Below, in pieces: positions 34,144-42,032 of a DNA stretch of 46,429 nt. The stretch is from CALCKU01 sp964534845 (GTDB taxonomy: Bacteria; Pseudomonadota; Alphaproteobacteria; Caulobacterales; Maricaulaceae). How positions within the stretch are numbered: position 1 is the first letter of the stretch; every line of letters begins with the position of its first letter. Where the stretch lies: contig CAZHPV010000012.1 of the NCBI GenBank assembly GCA_964534845.1, positions 1 to 46,429 of the forward strand. Reading direction: 5' to 3'. Both the position numbers and the translations under genes were made by a program. Under the pieces are notes generated by a model, which was not told where the DNA came from, did not search any database, and saw only the letters and a list, made by a program, of their open reading frames with translations.

Positions 34144-35352
34144 TTAGGAAAGTAGTCCCCTGATATACCCAATATCATTCCATGTGAAGATGACAAGTAA
34201 TGTCAGCAACACAGAAAACCCTATTCGAAACCCTAGCTCCTGTTTTTTCTCACTCAACGGCCGTCCCGCTACTGCTTCATAGCCGTAGTACACCAAATGT
34301 CCACCGTCGAGTACTGGAATCGGCATTAAATTTGCGACACCTAAGCCGATTGAAAGGGCTGCGGAGAGGTGAAGAAGCCTTATGGCCATCGCTTTCAAGC
34401 GTTCAAGGGCCGAAATTTCCAATTTTGCTGTATCTACAGCCGTTTTACCCGTCATAGTCGCAATGCGTACAACGCCCCCAAGCGCCTTGCCGTCTTCATC
34501 ACCTGTGAAAATACGGCCAATATATTTTCCTGTCATGGCAATGGATCGTCCCACTTCATTCACACCGTAATTTAGTCCTGAAAACAGTCCATATGTCTGG
34601 CTTACAAGTGACCCTTCGCCACCGATTCGAACGCCTAATGTTCCAATTTTGCTTTCCCCACCAATAGAATCCTTGCGGCTTTTTCTTTGGGGCGTAATCG
34701 GAAATTCAAGAATATTATTGCCGCGTTTAACCCGCGCCGAAATTTCAACGTCACTACGCAGAGCGACATAGCCAATTAGATCACCGGCCAATGACACATC
34801 TTTTCCGTCGAGTGTTAGGAACATATCTCCGGGTTCTACGCCAGCAGATTGCGCCGCACTCTCGGGAACAACTTCAAGCACAACAGACTTGAGGTCTTGC
34901 GTGCCCAACATGATGGCGAGAGCCGCGAAAACCAGAATTGCAAGCAAGAAATTGGCTAACGGCCCAGCTAATACAATAAGTGTTCTTTGCCACAAGGGTT
35001 TAAAATGGAAACAGGCGTCCACATCTATTGCACTGTCTCCCGTGGCTAATTTTCCTTCTAGGTCTTGCCGTATTTTCTCTAATCTTTCTGTATCGGGATT
35101 ACTAGCGGCTCCGGCATCGCCTAGGAATTTGACGTAGCCCCCTAAAGGAATGGCCTTTATCGTCCATTCAGTTCCCGAGCGAGCCGTCCAACTTTTTAAA
35201 GTACGCCCAAATCCAATGGAAAAGCGCTCGACTGCAACATTAAAAAAGCGCGCAACGGAATAATGTCCCAGTTCATGGAAAAAGACGAGCAGCGAAATCA
35301 CAGTCACAAAACTCGCAATAAACAGGGCCGTATAAAAAAGTGATAAAATCAT
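34144..35352 (-). CDS. rseP: Site-2 protease RseP (RIP metalloprotease)
   Basis: An inner-membrane zinc protease that cuts anti-sigma factors and signal peptides within the bilayer. The 402-residue protein has the zinc site FFHELGH in the first TM helix (His26, Glu27, His30), a central PDZ domain (around VPESAAQSAGVEPGDMFLTLDG), and the second catalytic motif MPIPVLDGGH near the C-terminus, followed by the last TM helix. It sits between dxr and bamA, as in most proteobacteria. Confidence 0.96.
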   Translation of the reverse strand: MILSLFYTALFIASFVTVISLLVFFHELGHYSVARFFNVAVERFSIGFGRTLKSWTARSGTEWTIKAIPLGGYVKFLGDAGAASNPDTERLEKIRQDLEGKLATGDSAIDVDACFHFKPLWQRTLIVLAGPLANFLLAILVFAALAIMLGTQDLKSVVLEVVPESAAQSAGVEPGDMFLTLDGKDVSLAGDLIGYVALRSDVEISARVKRGNNILEFPITPQRKSRKDSIGGESKIGTLGVRIGGEGSLVSQTYGLFSGLNYGVNEVGRSIAMTGKYIGRIFTGDEDGKALGGVVRIATMTGKTAVDTAKLEISALERLKAMAIRLLHLSAALSIGLGVANLMPIPVLDGGHLVYYGYEAVAGRPLSEKKQELGFRIGFSVLLTLLVIFTWNDIGYIRGLLS

Positions 35353-35394
35353 GAATCGTTATAATCTTAAATCCGATTGGGAGGCTATGCCAAA

Positions 35395-36567
35395 TTAAAA
35401 TTGGCTCATAATTTCCAAGGCCGTTTTGCGGGCCGCCCCGTCCACTGCAATCACCTCGTCAATATCACTTGCCGCCTTTGCAAAACTATTTTGTCCACTA
35501 TGTGTCGTCAGCACGGCCTCGACCAAACGAGGTATATCCAAAAAGGCAATTTTATTTGACAAAAAAGCATCCACGGCGATCTCATTGGCTGCATTTAAGA
35601 TATTTGGCGCTTTTCCGCCTGCTTCCAACGCTTGACGCGCAAGTTTTAGAGATGGGAACCGTATCAAATCCGGTTCAAAAAAGGTCAGCCCCGAGAGCTT
35701 TGCAAAATCCAAGGGCTCGACGGGTGCACCCATACGGTCGGGCCACCCCATAGCATACGCAATAGGCGTCCGCATATCCGGCGAACCCAATTGCGCCAAA
35801 ACAGAGCCGTCAATATATTCCACCATGGAATGTATGATAGATTGTGGATGGACAATGACATCAATGTCTTCTGAAGGGCGGGCAAAAAGATAGCTGGCTT
35901 CGATCAACTCTAAGCCCTTATTCATCAATGTTGCAGAATCGATTGAGATTTTCGCCCCCATATCCCACACTGGATGCGCCAGCGCATCTGCACGCGTCAC
36001 AGTCTCAAGGGCCTTCAGTGTTTTTTCACGAAAAGGCCCACCGCTTGCTGTCAAAATCAGACGTTTTACACCCTTTGGCTTATCCCGTTCCAAGACCTGA
36101 AAAATAGCATTATGTTCACTATCGACAGGCAATAAGGTTGTTCCAAACGCCTTGACCTTATCGGTAAAAACATCACCCGCACAGACAAGGCACTCTTTAT
36201 TGGCAAGCGCCACATTCTTACCTTGTTCAACAGCTGCCATTGTCGGTTCTAATCCAGCCGCACCCATTATAGCCGATAAGGTAAAATCGGCCTCACGCCG
36301 CCCCGCCTCTATAAGCGCGGCCTCGCCCACGCCGTAATCAATATTGGTTCCACTAAGTAGATCTCGTAAGCTTTCCTTTAAGCTCTCATCGCCCAAAGCA
36401 ACATATTCAGCGTTAAATTCAACGGCGAGCTGGACGAGTTTTTCAGCATTTCTGTTCGCTGTAAGTGCCACGACCTGCCAAGCACCCGGCTCAGACCGTC
36501 TTAACAAATCAGTGGTGCTGTCCCCGATTGAACCGGTGGCACCTAATATTGTGATACGTCGTGTCAT
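35395..36567 (-). CDS. dxr: 1-deoxy-D-xylulose 5-phosphate reductoisomerase
   Basis: The second step of the MEP isoprenoid pathway, making MEP with NADPH. The 390-residue protein has the NADPH loop ILGATGSIGDST at the N-terminus, LPVDSEHNAIFQ and LTASGGPF with the metal and substrate residues, and KISIDSATLMNKGLELIEA. Its product feeds UppS via IPP. It lies between cdsA and rseP; the displaced reading frame of cdsA ends 32 bp before its start. Confidence 0.97.
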   Translation of the reverse strand: MTRRITILGATGSIGDSTTDLLRRSEPGAWQVVALTANRNAEKLVQLAVEFNAEYVALGDESLKESLRDLLSGTNIDYGVGEAALIEAGRREADFTLSAIMGAAGLEPTMAAVEQGKNVALANKECLVCAGDVFTDKVKAFGTTLLPVDSEHNAIFQVLERDKPKGVKRLILTASGGPFREKTLKALETVTRADALAHPVWDMGAKISIDSATLMNKGLELIEASYLFARPSEDIDVIVHPQSIIHSMVEYIDGSVLAQLGSPDMRTPIAYAMGWPDRMGAPVEPLDFAKLSGLTFFEPDLIRFPSLKLARQALEAGGKAPNILNAANEIAVDAFLSNKIAFLDIPRLVEAVLTTHSGQNSFAKAASDIDEVIAVDGAARKTALEIMSQF

Positions 36568-36599
36568 ATATCTCCGATTTCAACATCCTTGTTATGCCC

Positions 36600-36682
36600 C
36601 TAGGCCCCGACCCACATATGGGGATAATATATCAAAATCAATCCCACAACAGCACTTGCCATGATTAAGCCATCCAGCCGGT
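36600..36682 (-). other. Out-of-frame C-terminal end of cdsA (DRLDG motif and last TM helix)
   Basis: In the -1 frame relative to the annotated cdsA end, the sequence reads DRLDGLIMASAV and continues through a hydrophobic helix to a TAG at 36600-36602. This is the missing conserved CdsA C-terminus (the D-R-x-D metal/CDP motif and final TM helix). It joins the upstream frame if one base is added near 36683-36689. It is not a separate gene. Confidence 0.8.
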
Positions 36683-37447
36683 CAAGAAGTCGCCATGACC
36701 GGGCAAAAGCGTACCCGCATCTTTAACATCTAGACGTCTTTTTATTGCACTTTCGAAAAAGTCACCCACAACTGATAACACCATAATCAAGGCACTCCAG
36801 ATCAAGCTTTCACCAATCGGCCAGCCCATGATTTGGGCATAGATACACCCAATAATAAGTGCGAATACCAATCCTGAAAAAAAGCCGGACCATGTCTTGT
36901 TTGGACTTAACTTGACGGCGATTTTCGGTCCTTTAAAAAAGCTACCGCCAAAATAGGCCGCCGTATCCGCTGCAATAACAACGAGAATTATATATAAAAG
37001 GGATTGCAAACCTTTTGACGTAAAACCAGCGACATCCCCGCGTAACCACACCAACATTAAAGTTGGTATGTAAATGTAGATCACGCCCAAAACTGACCAG
37101 AATAATCCACCACGCCTTAATCTGGTTACAACGGCAATAGCGGCGGCGATTAAGACAATCAGCCATAGCTTTGAAAACTCTCCGATATAGGCCGTATGAA
37201 CGGCACCAATCAAACATAATATACCTATCGTATAGGCTGGCCATTTGGCCATAGGGTCGGACATTGCAATCCATTCCCACTTAAGACGAGAGCCAATGAC
37301 CGCGGCGAAAATCGCCCAATACAACCCACCTAAATAAAGGGGTAGCAAGCATATTAAGGCGAATATAACAGCGGATACGGCTCTCGCGCCCAGGTTTTTC
37401 CAAATTGGGGGACGCGCGGTCTGAGTATTTTGAGAGACCTTGCTCAC
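36665..37447 (-). CDS. cdsA: Phosphatidate cytidylyltransferase, frameshifted near its 3' end
   Basis: Makes CDP-diacylglycerol for all phospholipids; essential in bacteria studied. It has several TM helices and the signature AIKRRLDVKDAGTLLPGHGDF near residue 250, but then departs from the family: the frame reads LTGWMA and stops. The expected continuation DRLDG plus a TM helix is present in the -1 frame and stops at 36600, so one base appears to be missing around 36683-36689. The corrected protein would be about 282 residues, normal for CdsA. I start at the GTG at 37447, 4 bp after the uppS stop with AGG upstream; a TTG at 37459 would overlap uppS. A sequencing or assembly indel, a real lesion or recoding would each explain it. 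Confidence 0.9.
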   Translation of the reverse strand: MSKVSQNTQTARPPIWKNLGARAVSAVIFALICLLPLYLGGLYWAIFAAVIGSRLKWEWIAMSDPMAKWPAYTIGILCLIGAVHTAYIGEFSKLWLIVLIAAAIAVVTRLRRGGLFWSVLGVIYIYIPTLMLVWLRGDVAGFTSKGLQSLLYIILVVIAADTAAYFGGSFFKGPKIAVKLSPNKTWSGFFSGLVFALIIGCIYAQIMGWPIGESLIWSALIMVLSVVGDFFESAIKRRLDVKDAGTLLPGHGDFLTGWMA

Positions 37448-37451
37448 GTGC

Positions 37452-38180
37452 CTACGCAACTTCTATAGCGCTTAAATTTCCAAATCTTCTGTCTCTGGAG
37501 CAAAATTCACCCAAAGCCGCTTCGAGATCTGCCCTTTTAAAATCTGGCCATAAAACATCGGTAAAAACAAATTCAGCATACGCCGCCTGCCATAGTAAAA
37601 AATTGCTAACACGTTTTTCACCGCTTGTTCGAATAACCATATCGACTTCAGGTAACCCATAAGTATCAAAATATTTCTCGAAATCTATATCCGAGAGAGT
37701 CTGCATGTCTTCCCCCGCAGCATGCGCCCGTTGTACTGCCCGCAAGATTTCATCCCGCCCGCCATAATTAAAGGCTATATTGAGGTTAAAGTCTGTATTA
37801 ACGCGTGTACGGCTTTCGACGGTATCCAATATTTGCAATATATCATCTTCCAACCCATCCCTTGACCCAATAATGCGAACCCGCACACCTCGCCTGTCCA
37901 ATGTATCAAGATCATCCACGACGTATTGTTTGAGGAGATCAAACAAAGCTTTGATTTCAGTTTTCGGTCGGGTCCAATTTTCTGTAGAAAAACTATAGAG
38001 TGTCAGACATTTTATACCCAATTCCGCCGCATCCTCAACAATTCGACGAACAGTTTTAACCCCCGCCTGATGTCCGAAGACCCGCGGTCTGTGCCGTGCC
38101 CGCGCCCACCGGCCATTTCCATCCATAATAATGGCGACATGGTTGGGAAAAGCGAGATCATATGACAATTTAGCGCCCAA
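37452..38180 (-). CDS. uppS: Undecaprenyl diphosphate synthase
   Basis: A cis-prenyltransferase that makes the C55 carrier for peptidoglycan. The 242-residue protein shows IIMDGNGRWA (catalytic Asp20), FGHQAGVKTVRR, LYSFSTENW, FNYGGRDE, and DMVIRTSGEKRVSNFLLWQ with the isoprenyl-diphosphate residues. It follows frr after 1 bp and precedes cdsA by 4 bp, the frr-uppS-cdsA order found across proteobacteria. Confidence 0.97.
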   Translation of the reverse strand: MGAKLSYDLAFPNHVAIIMDGNGRWARARHRPRVFGHQAGVKTVRRIVEDAAELGIKCLTLYSFSTENWTRPKTEIKALFDLLKQYVVDDLDTLDRRGVRVRIIGSRDGLEDDILQILDTVESRTRVNTDFNLNIAFNYGGRDEILRAVQRAHAAGEDMQTLSDIDFEKYFDTYGLPEVDMVIRTSGEKRVSNFLLWQAAYAEFVFTDVLWPDFKRADLEAALGEFCSRDRRFGNLSAIEVA

Positions 38181-38181
38181 A

Positions 38182-38745
38182 TTAAACCTGCATTATTTCT
38201 TCTGATTTTTGCTTCAAAGCCGCATCTATGCTGTTCACCACATCATCAGTCGCTTTTTGAACGTCTGCGGAATGCGCTTTTTGTTCATCTTCCCCCATAG
38301 ACCCGTCTTTCTCGAGCTTTTTTAACATATCCATGGCATCTCGCCGTACATTTCGCACGGCAACTTTCGCATTTTCAGCAAATCCGCCCGCAATCTTAAC
38401 GAGATCTTTGCGACGCTCTTCAGTAAGGGGCGGCATTGGAATACGTAAATTTGTTCCGTCTACGACCGGATTAAGACCGAGAGTGGATTGCCTAAGCGCT
38501 TTCTCGACCGCCGCGATTTGGGTTTTATCCCAAACGGACACAGTAATCATACGCGGTTCTGGCACAGAGACAGACCCTAATTGATTAAGCGGGGTTTGAG
38601 TCCCATAAGCTTCGACCACAATACCATCAAGCAAAGCGGCATTGGCACGCCCGGTACGCAATCCTGCAAATTCAGACTTTAAAGACGCGACAGCGCCGTC
38701 CATCCGCTTGCGAAAGTCTTTCAAATTAAAAATATTGTCTGACAT
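38182..38745 (-). CDS. frr: Ribosome recycling factor
   Basis: Together with EF-G it splits post-termination ribosomes. The 187-residue product is standard in length and has FAGLRTGRANAALLDG, PMPPLTEERRKDLVK and RNVRRDAMDML. I choose the ATG at 38745, with AGGA about 8 bp upstream; an ATG three codons earlier sits directly against that ribosome site. It lies 34 bp downstream of pyrH. Confidence 0.97.
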   Translation of the reverse strand: MSDNIFNLKDFRKRMDGAVASLKSEFAGLRTGRANAALLDGIVVEAYGTQTPLNQLGSVSVPEPRMITVSVWDKTQIAAVEKALRQSTLGLNPVVDGTNLRIPMPPLTEERRKDLVKIAGGFAENAKVAVRNVRRDAMDMLKKLEKDGSMGEDEQKAHSADVQKATDDVVNSIDAALKQKSEEIMQV

Positions 38746-38788
38746 ATTTTTCATCCTTTCACTTGGCTATCGCCATAACCGGGCGTTT

Positions 38789-39508
38789 TTATGACCGTAT
38801 TATGGTACAAACCCCTTTTCCTTGCATTACATCATGAAATCCACCCTCAGTATGCAACGAAAATACAATAATCGGAATATCGTTTTCTCGCATAAGCGCA
38901 ATAGCCGATGCATCCATGACTTTTAAATCGTCAGATAAAACTTTTTGATAGCTCAATTGATCGTAACGTTTGGCGTCCGGGTTAGATTTCGGATCAGAAT
39001 CATAAACCCCGTCAACCTGTGTGCCTTTTAATAAGGCCTCGCAATTCATTTCAGCCGCCCTGAGCGCAGCGGCAGTATCCGTTGTAAAATAAGGATTGCC
39101 CGATCCGGCGGCAAAAATAACAACGCGACCCTTTTCCATATGGCGAACGGCGCGCCTGCGAATATAAGGCTCGCAAACCGTTGTCATGGGAATAGCGGAC
39201 ATGACCCGCGTCACAACGCCTTGACGTTCCAACGCACTTTGCATTGCCAAAGCGTTCATAACCGTCGCCAACATACCCATATGATCTGCCGTCGAGCGCT
39301 CTATTCCTGCAGCGGAAGCCGAAAGCCCTCTGAAAATATTGCCCCCGCCGATGACGAGGCCAATTTCAAGGCCTTGCCCGTGGGCAGCGGCGACTTCTTT
39401 GGCTATTCTGTCGGTAAAGGCAACATCTATGCCGTAATCTTGTTCGCCCATCAAAGCCTCACCGGATAGCTTTAGAAGCACGCGGTTATATTGGTAAGAC
39501 TTAGACAT
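38789..39508 (-). CDS. pyrH: UMP kinase
   Basis: A hexameric amino-acid-kinase-fold enzyme that phosphorylates UMP to UDP for pyrimidine nucleotides. The 239-residue protein starts with RVLLKLSGEALMG and has VIGGGNIFRG, MGMLATVMNALAMQ, FAAGSGNPYFTTDTAAALRA and KGTQVDGVYDSDP. AGAGG lies about 6 bp before the ATG. It follows tsf after a 106-bp gap that contains a palindromic hairpin. Confidence 0.97.
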   Translation of the reverse strand: MSKSYQYNRVLLKLSGEALMGEQDYGIDVAFTDRIAKEVAAAHGQGLEIGLVIGGGNIFRGLSASAAGIERSTADHMGMLATVMNALAMQSALERQGVVTRVMSAIPMTTVCEPYIRRRAVRHMEKGRVVIFAAGSGNPYFTTDTAAALRAAEMNCEALLKGTQVDGVYDSDPKSNPDAKRYDQLSYQKVLSDDLKVMDASAIALMRENDIPIIVFSLHTEGGFHDVMQGKGVCTIIRS

Positions 39509-39580
39509 ATAATTCCTCTGTCCGTCGCTATAAACGACTCGATTTCAAATTCATAGACGAGGATACATTATTAAAGTGTT

Positions 39581-39604
39581 TAGCGCGCCAAAATTAGCGC
39601 GCTA
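39581..39604 (-). other. Palindromic hairpin downstream of tsf
   Basis: TAGCGCGC (39581-39588) pairs with GCGCGCTA (39597-39604), starting 10 bp after the tsf stop in the direction of transcription. There is no long U-run on the transcribed strand. It may be an imperfect terminator or mRNA-end stabiliser separating rpsB-tsf from pyrH-frr. Confidence 0.5.
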
Positions 39605-39614
39605 ATCGTATTTT

Positions 39615-40538
39615 TTAGCTGCCAGCGACTGTTTTTGCGACTTCGGCGGCAAAATCTTCTTCTTTTTTCTCAATCCCTTCACCGAGTTCTACGCGGGCAT
39701 AGGCCTTAAGTGTAACATCAGTCCCAAGTGATTTGGCTTCGTCAGCCACCACTTGTTGGATTGAGCGCTCTCCGTCCATGACGAAAATTTGTGTCATTAA
39801 AACAGATTCTTTGAAGAATTTTGTCATCCGACCTTCTACCATTTTTTCGATAATGGCTTCAGGCTTGCCAGATTCGCGTGCCTCATCAGATAAGGCCTTA
39901 CGTTCCTTATCAACAACAACGGGGTCAAGATCGTCTACACCCAGCGCAAGCGGGCTGGTCGCGGCGACATGCATCGCAATCTTTTTACCCAGATCAGCCA
40001 AGGCGGCCTTATCTCCAGATGACTCTAAGGCCACCAACACGCCGATTTTTCCCATGCCATCCGCAACCGAATTATGGATATAACCTGCAACCACGCCGTC
40101 CGAGACTGTAAGTTTTTGCATGCGACGCAGGGACATGTTCTCACCGATTTTTCCGACAAGTTTCGTTAGAAAATCCGTGACACTATCACCACTCGATGTT
40201 TTCGCACTCGCAAGCGCTTCAGTACTATCAACGCTAAGCGCCAATTGTGAAATTTCAGAAACGGCTCCCTGAAAACCATCATTTCGGGCGACAAAATCTG
40301 TCTCCGAATTCACTTCAACCAAAGCGCCTGCTTTATCGGCGAGCGCGACAGCCACAAGGCCTTCTGCTGCAATACGACCCGCTTTTTTATCAGCTTTGGC
40401 AATACCTTTTTTTCGCAGCCAATCAATAGCGGCTTCAATATCCCCGTCCGTTTCGGCAAGGGCTTTTTTACAATCCATCATACCTGCTGATGTTTTATCG
40501 CGCAGGTCTTTCACAAGAGCGGCTGTTATCTGAGCCAT
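39615..40538 (-). CDS. tsf: Elongation factor Ts
   Basis: The nucleotide exchange factor for EF-Tu. The 307-residue protein starts with the UBA-like domain (VKDLRDKTSAGMMDCKKALAETDGD), then the core with GLVAVALADKAGALVEVNSETDFVARND, and ends with a domain containing VLMTQIFVMDGERSIQQVV. Length and motifs are typical. It is separated from rpsB by 73 bp that include a perfect 9-bp hairpin. Confidence 0.97.
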   Translation of the reverse strand: MAQITAALVKDLRDKTSAGMMDCKKALAETDGDIEAAIDWLRKKGIAKADKKAGRIAAEGLVAVALADKAGALVEVNSETDFVARNDGFQGAVSEISQLALSVDSTEALASAKTSSGDSVTDFLTKLVGKIGENMSLRRMQKLTVSDGVVAGYIHNSVADGMGKIGVLVALESSGDKAALADLGKKIAMHVAATSPLALGVDDLDPVVVDKERKALSDEARESGKPEAIIEKMVEGRMTKFFKESVLMTQIFVMDGERSIQQVVADEAKSLGTDVTLKAYARVELGEGIEKKEEDFAAEVAKTVAGS

Positions 40539-40567
40539 AATTATCTCCTTCGTGATTAATTTGGTTT

Positions 40568-40593
40568 GCCTGACGACAATGGCTTCGTCAGGC
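40568..40593 (-). other. Perfect 9-bp hairpin between rpsB and tsf
   Basis: GCCTGACGA (40568-40576) pairs exactly with TCGTCAGGC (40585-40593) around an 8-base loop, 18 bp after the rpsB stop. The transcribed strand has no U-run after it. An intercistronic structure that lowers tsf relative to rpsB is known in Escherichia coli; the same role here is inferred. Confidence 0.55.
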
Positions 40594-40611
40594 TGTTAGT
40601 CTAAATGGTGC

Positions 40612-41853
40612 TTAAAATTCTCCAAGCTTACCTTCGTTTTGGGCGAGCAAATAATAAAACGTTACCCGGTTTTTCATACGTGTCGGTTTCATTGTTGTGC
40701 AGACAGCCTTTACTTTTTCCATAGCCGCGTCTTTATCTTCAACGCCTAATTTCTTCTTCATGAAACCTTTAACGATGGTCTCAAGTTCGGTTTCGTCCGA
40801 ACAGGCGACATATTTAGCGTCACGATTTTTAAGTGATGCGCCCAGATATTTTTCAATTTTTGTTACAACGGCCTCGTCGGCTTTCGCATCATATTCGCGC
40901 GTAACCCGAAGAAACTCTGAAACGCCGTCATCAGCCGCCTTCGCCTTAGGCTTTTCTTCGGCCTTTGCGGCTGGCTCTGGTGTTGCTTCTGGTGCCGGTT
41001 CAGGAGCGGGCTCTGCCTTTGCGGCTGGCTCTGGCGCTGCTTCTTGTGCCGGTTCAGGAGCGGGCTCTGCCTTTGCTTCTGGTGCCGGTTCAGCCGTTGC
41101 AAGGGCCATCTCAACAGGATTTTCTGCCGCGCCGAGATCCACACCCATATTCGCTTGGGACTCTGTCAAGCCGTCCAGAACTGCATCCGCAATCAGATCA
41201 CAATAAAGATTAATTGCGCGCGCAGCATCATCATTACCCGGAATAGGGAAATCAGCATGCGACGGATCGCAATTCGTATCCAGAATAGACACGACCGGAA
41301 TACCCAAGCGGCGTGCTTCTTTAATCGCAATCGATTCTTTATTGGTATCAATTACAAACATAAGATCAGGCTTCCCGCCCATATCTTTAATTCCGCCAAG
41401 CGCCTTATCCAGCTTGTCCTTTTCGCGGGTCATTTTCAAAAGTTCTTTTTTTGTCAAACCTGTCGCAGCCTGTTCGCCCTCACCCAACAGGGCTTCAAGT
41501 TCGCGCAATCGGCCAATTGACTTGGAAATCGTTGCCCAATTCGTCAACATTCCGCCTAACCACCGATGGTTTACATAGTATTGTGCGCAGCGCTTAGCCG
41601 CTGTCGCAATAGGGTCTGAGGCAGCACGCTTCGTCCCGACAAACAAAATCCGTCCGCCTTTGGCAGCTGTTTCACGTACTTGCACAAGCGCCTGATGTAG
41701 TAGCGGTACAGTTTGGGATAAATCCAGAATATGAATATTAGAGCGCGCACCAAAAATATAAGGTGCCATTTTCGGATTCCAACGATGGGTTTGATGTCCA
41801 AAATGAACACCCGCTTCGAGCAATTGCCGCATTGAAAATTCAGGTAAAGCCAC
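40612..41853 (-). CDS. rpsB: 30S ribosomal protein S2 fused to a C-terminal DUF2853 domain
   Basis: Residues 1-240 are a normal S2 (FSMRQLLEAGVHFGHQTHRW, NHRWLGGMLTNW, IDTNKESIAIKEARRLGIPV, NLYCDLIADAVLDG), which binds the 30S head-platform junction near S1. The chain then continues to 413 residues: an Ala/Pro/Glu linker (about 252-308) with 18-residue repeats, and a folded-looking domain (319-413) with YDAKADEAVVTKIEKYLG, VACSDETELE, MKKKLGVEDKDAA and RVTFYYLLAQNEGKL. I recognise the last part as DUF2853, normally a free-standing protein of about 100 residues. It starts at GTG with GAGGAG 4-10 bp upstream. The domain's function is unknown. Confidence 0.93.
   Translation of the reverse strand: MALPEFSMRQLLEAGVHFGHQTHRWNPKMAPYIFGARSNIHILDLSQTVPLLHQALVQVRETAAKGGRILFVGTKRAASDPIATAAKRCAQYYVNHRWLGGMLTNWATISKSIGRLRELEALLGEGEQAATGLTKKELLKMTREKDKLDKALGGIKDMGGKPDLMFVIDTNKESIAIKEARRLGIPVVSILDTNCDPSHADFPIPGNDDAARAINLYCDLIADAVLDGLTESQANMGVDLGAAENPVEMALATAEPAPEAKAEPAPEPAQEAAPEPAAKAEPAPEPAPEATPEPAAKAEEKPKAKAADDGVSEFLRVTREYDAKADEAVVTKIEKYLGASLKNRDAKYVACSDETELETIVKGFMKKKLGVEDKDAAMEKVKAVCTTMKPTRMKNRVTFYYLLAQNEGKLGEF
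40963..41094 (-). repeat. rpsB: 54-bp tandem repeat in the rpsB linker
   Basis: Two nearly identical 54-bp units (40963-41016 and 41017-41070) encode 18-residue Ala/Pro/Glu/Lys repeats, AEPAPEPAPEATPEPAAK and a close variant. A shortened copy lies at 41071-41094. The unit length is a multiple of three, so copy number can change without breaking the frame. Confidence 0.85.
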
Positions 41854-42032
41854 AGATATCTCCTCTTTCCGGTTGGCCTGACGCGGGGTGTAGAAACAAG
41901 AGTTCCACCGGAATCGATTAAGGTCTATATGACCAAAACCGGCACCCGCGTGCGATTTAATGAGCGGCGTTTAACAGAATTAGTACAATATGCAAGCGCT
42001 AAAATCCGTGCCAAGCAAAACTTCAAGGGGGT
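41854..42032 (-). promoter_or_regulatory. rpsB leader and promoter region
   Basis: These 179 bp separate dnaE from rpsB on the same strand. In the rpsB leader CCGGT and ACCGG, about 30 bases apart, can pair close to the GAGGAG ribosome site, a possible S2 autoregulatory structure. I could not place a convincing -35/-10 pair. A short plus-strand frame starting at 41929 runs antisense into dnaE and is not called. Confidence 0.35.

Noticed and set aside
36665..36694. Programmed -1 frameshifting as the default explanation in cdsA
   Set aside because: There is no X-XXY-YYZ heptamer and the zero-frame tail is short and meaningless; a missing base is simpler until reads are checked.
40961..41094. 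Repeat in rpsB considered as a CRISPR or mobile-element remnant
   Set aside because: It is a contiguous, in-frame coding repeat with no spacers, terminal repeats or target duplication.
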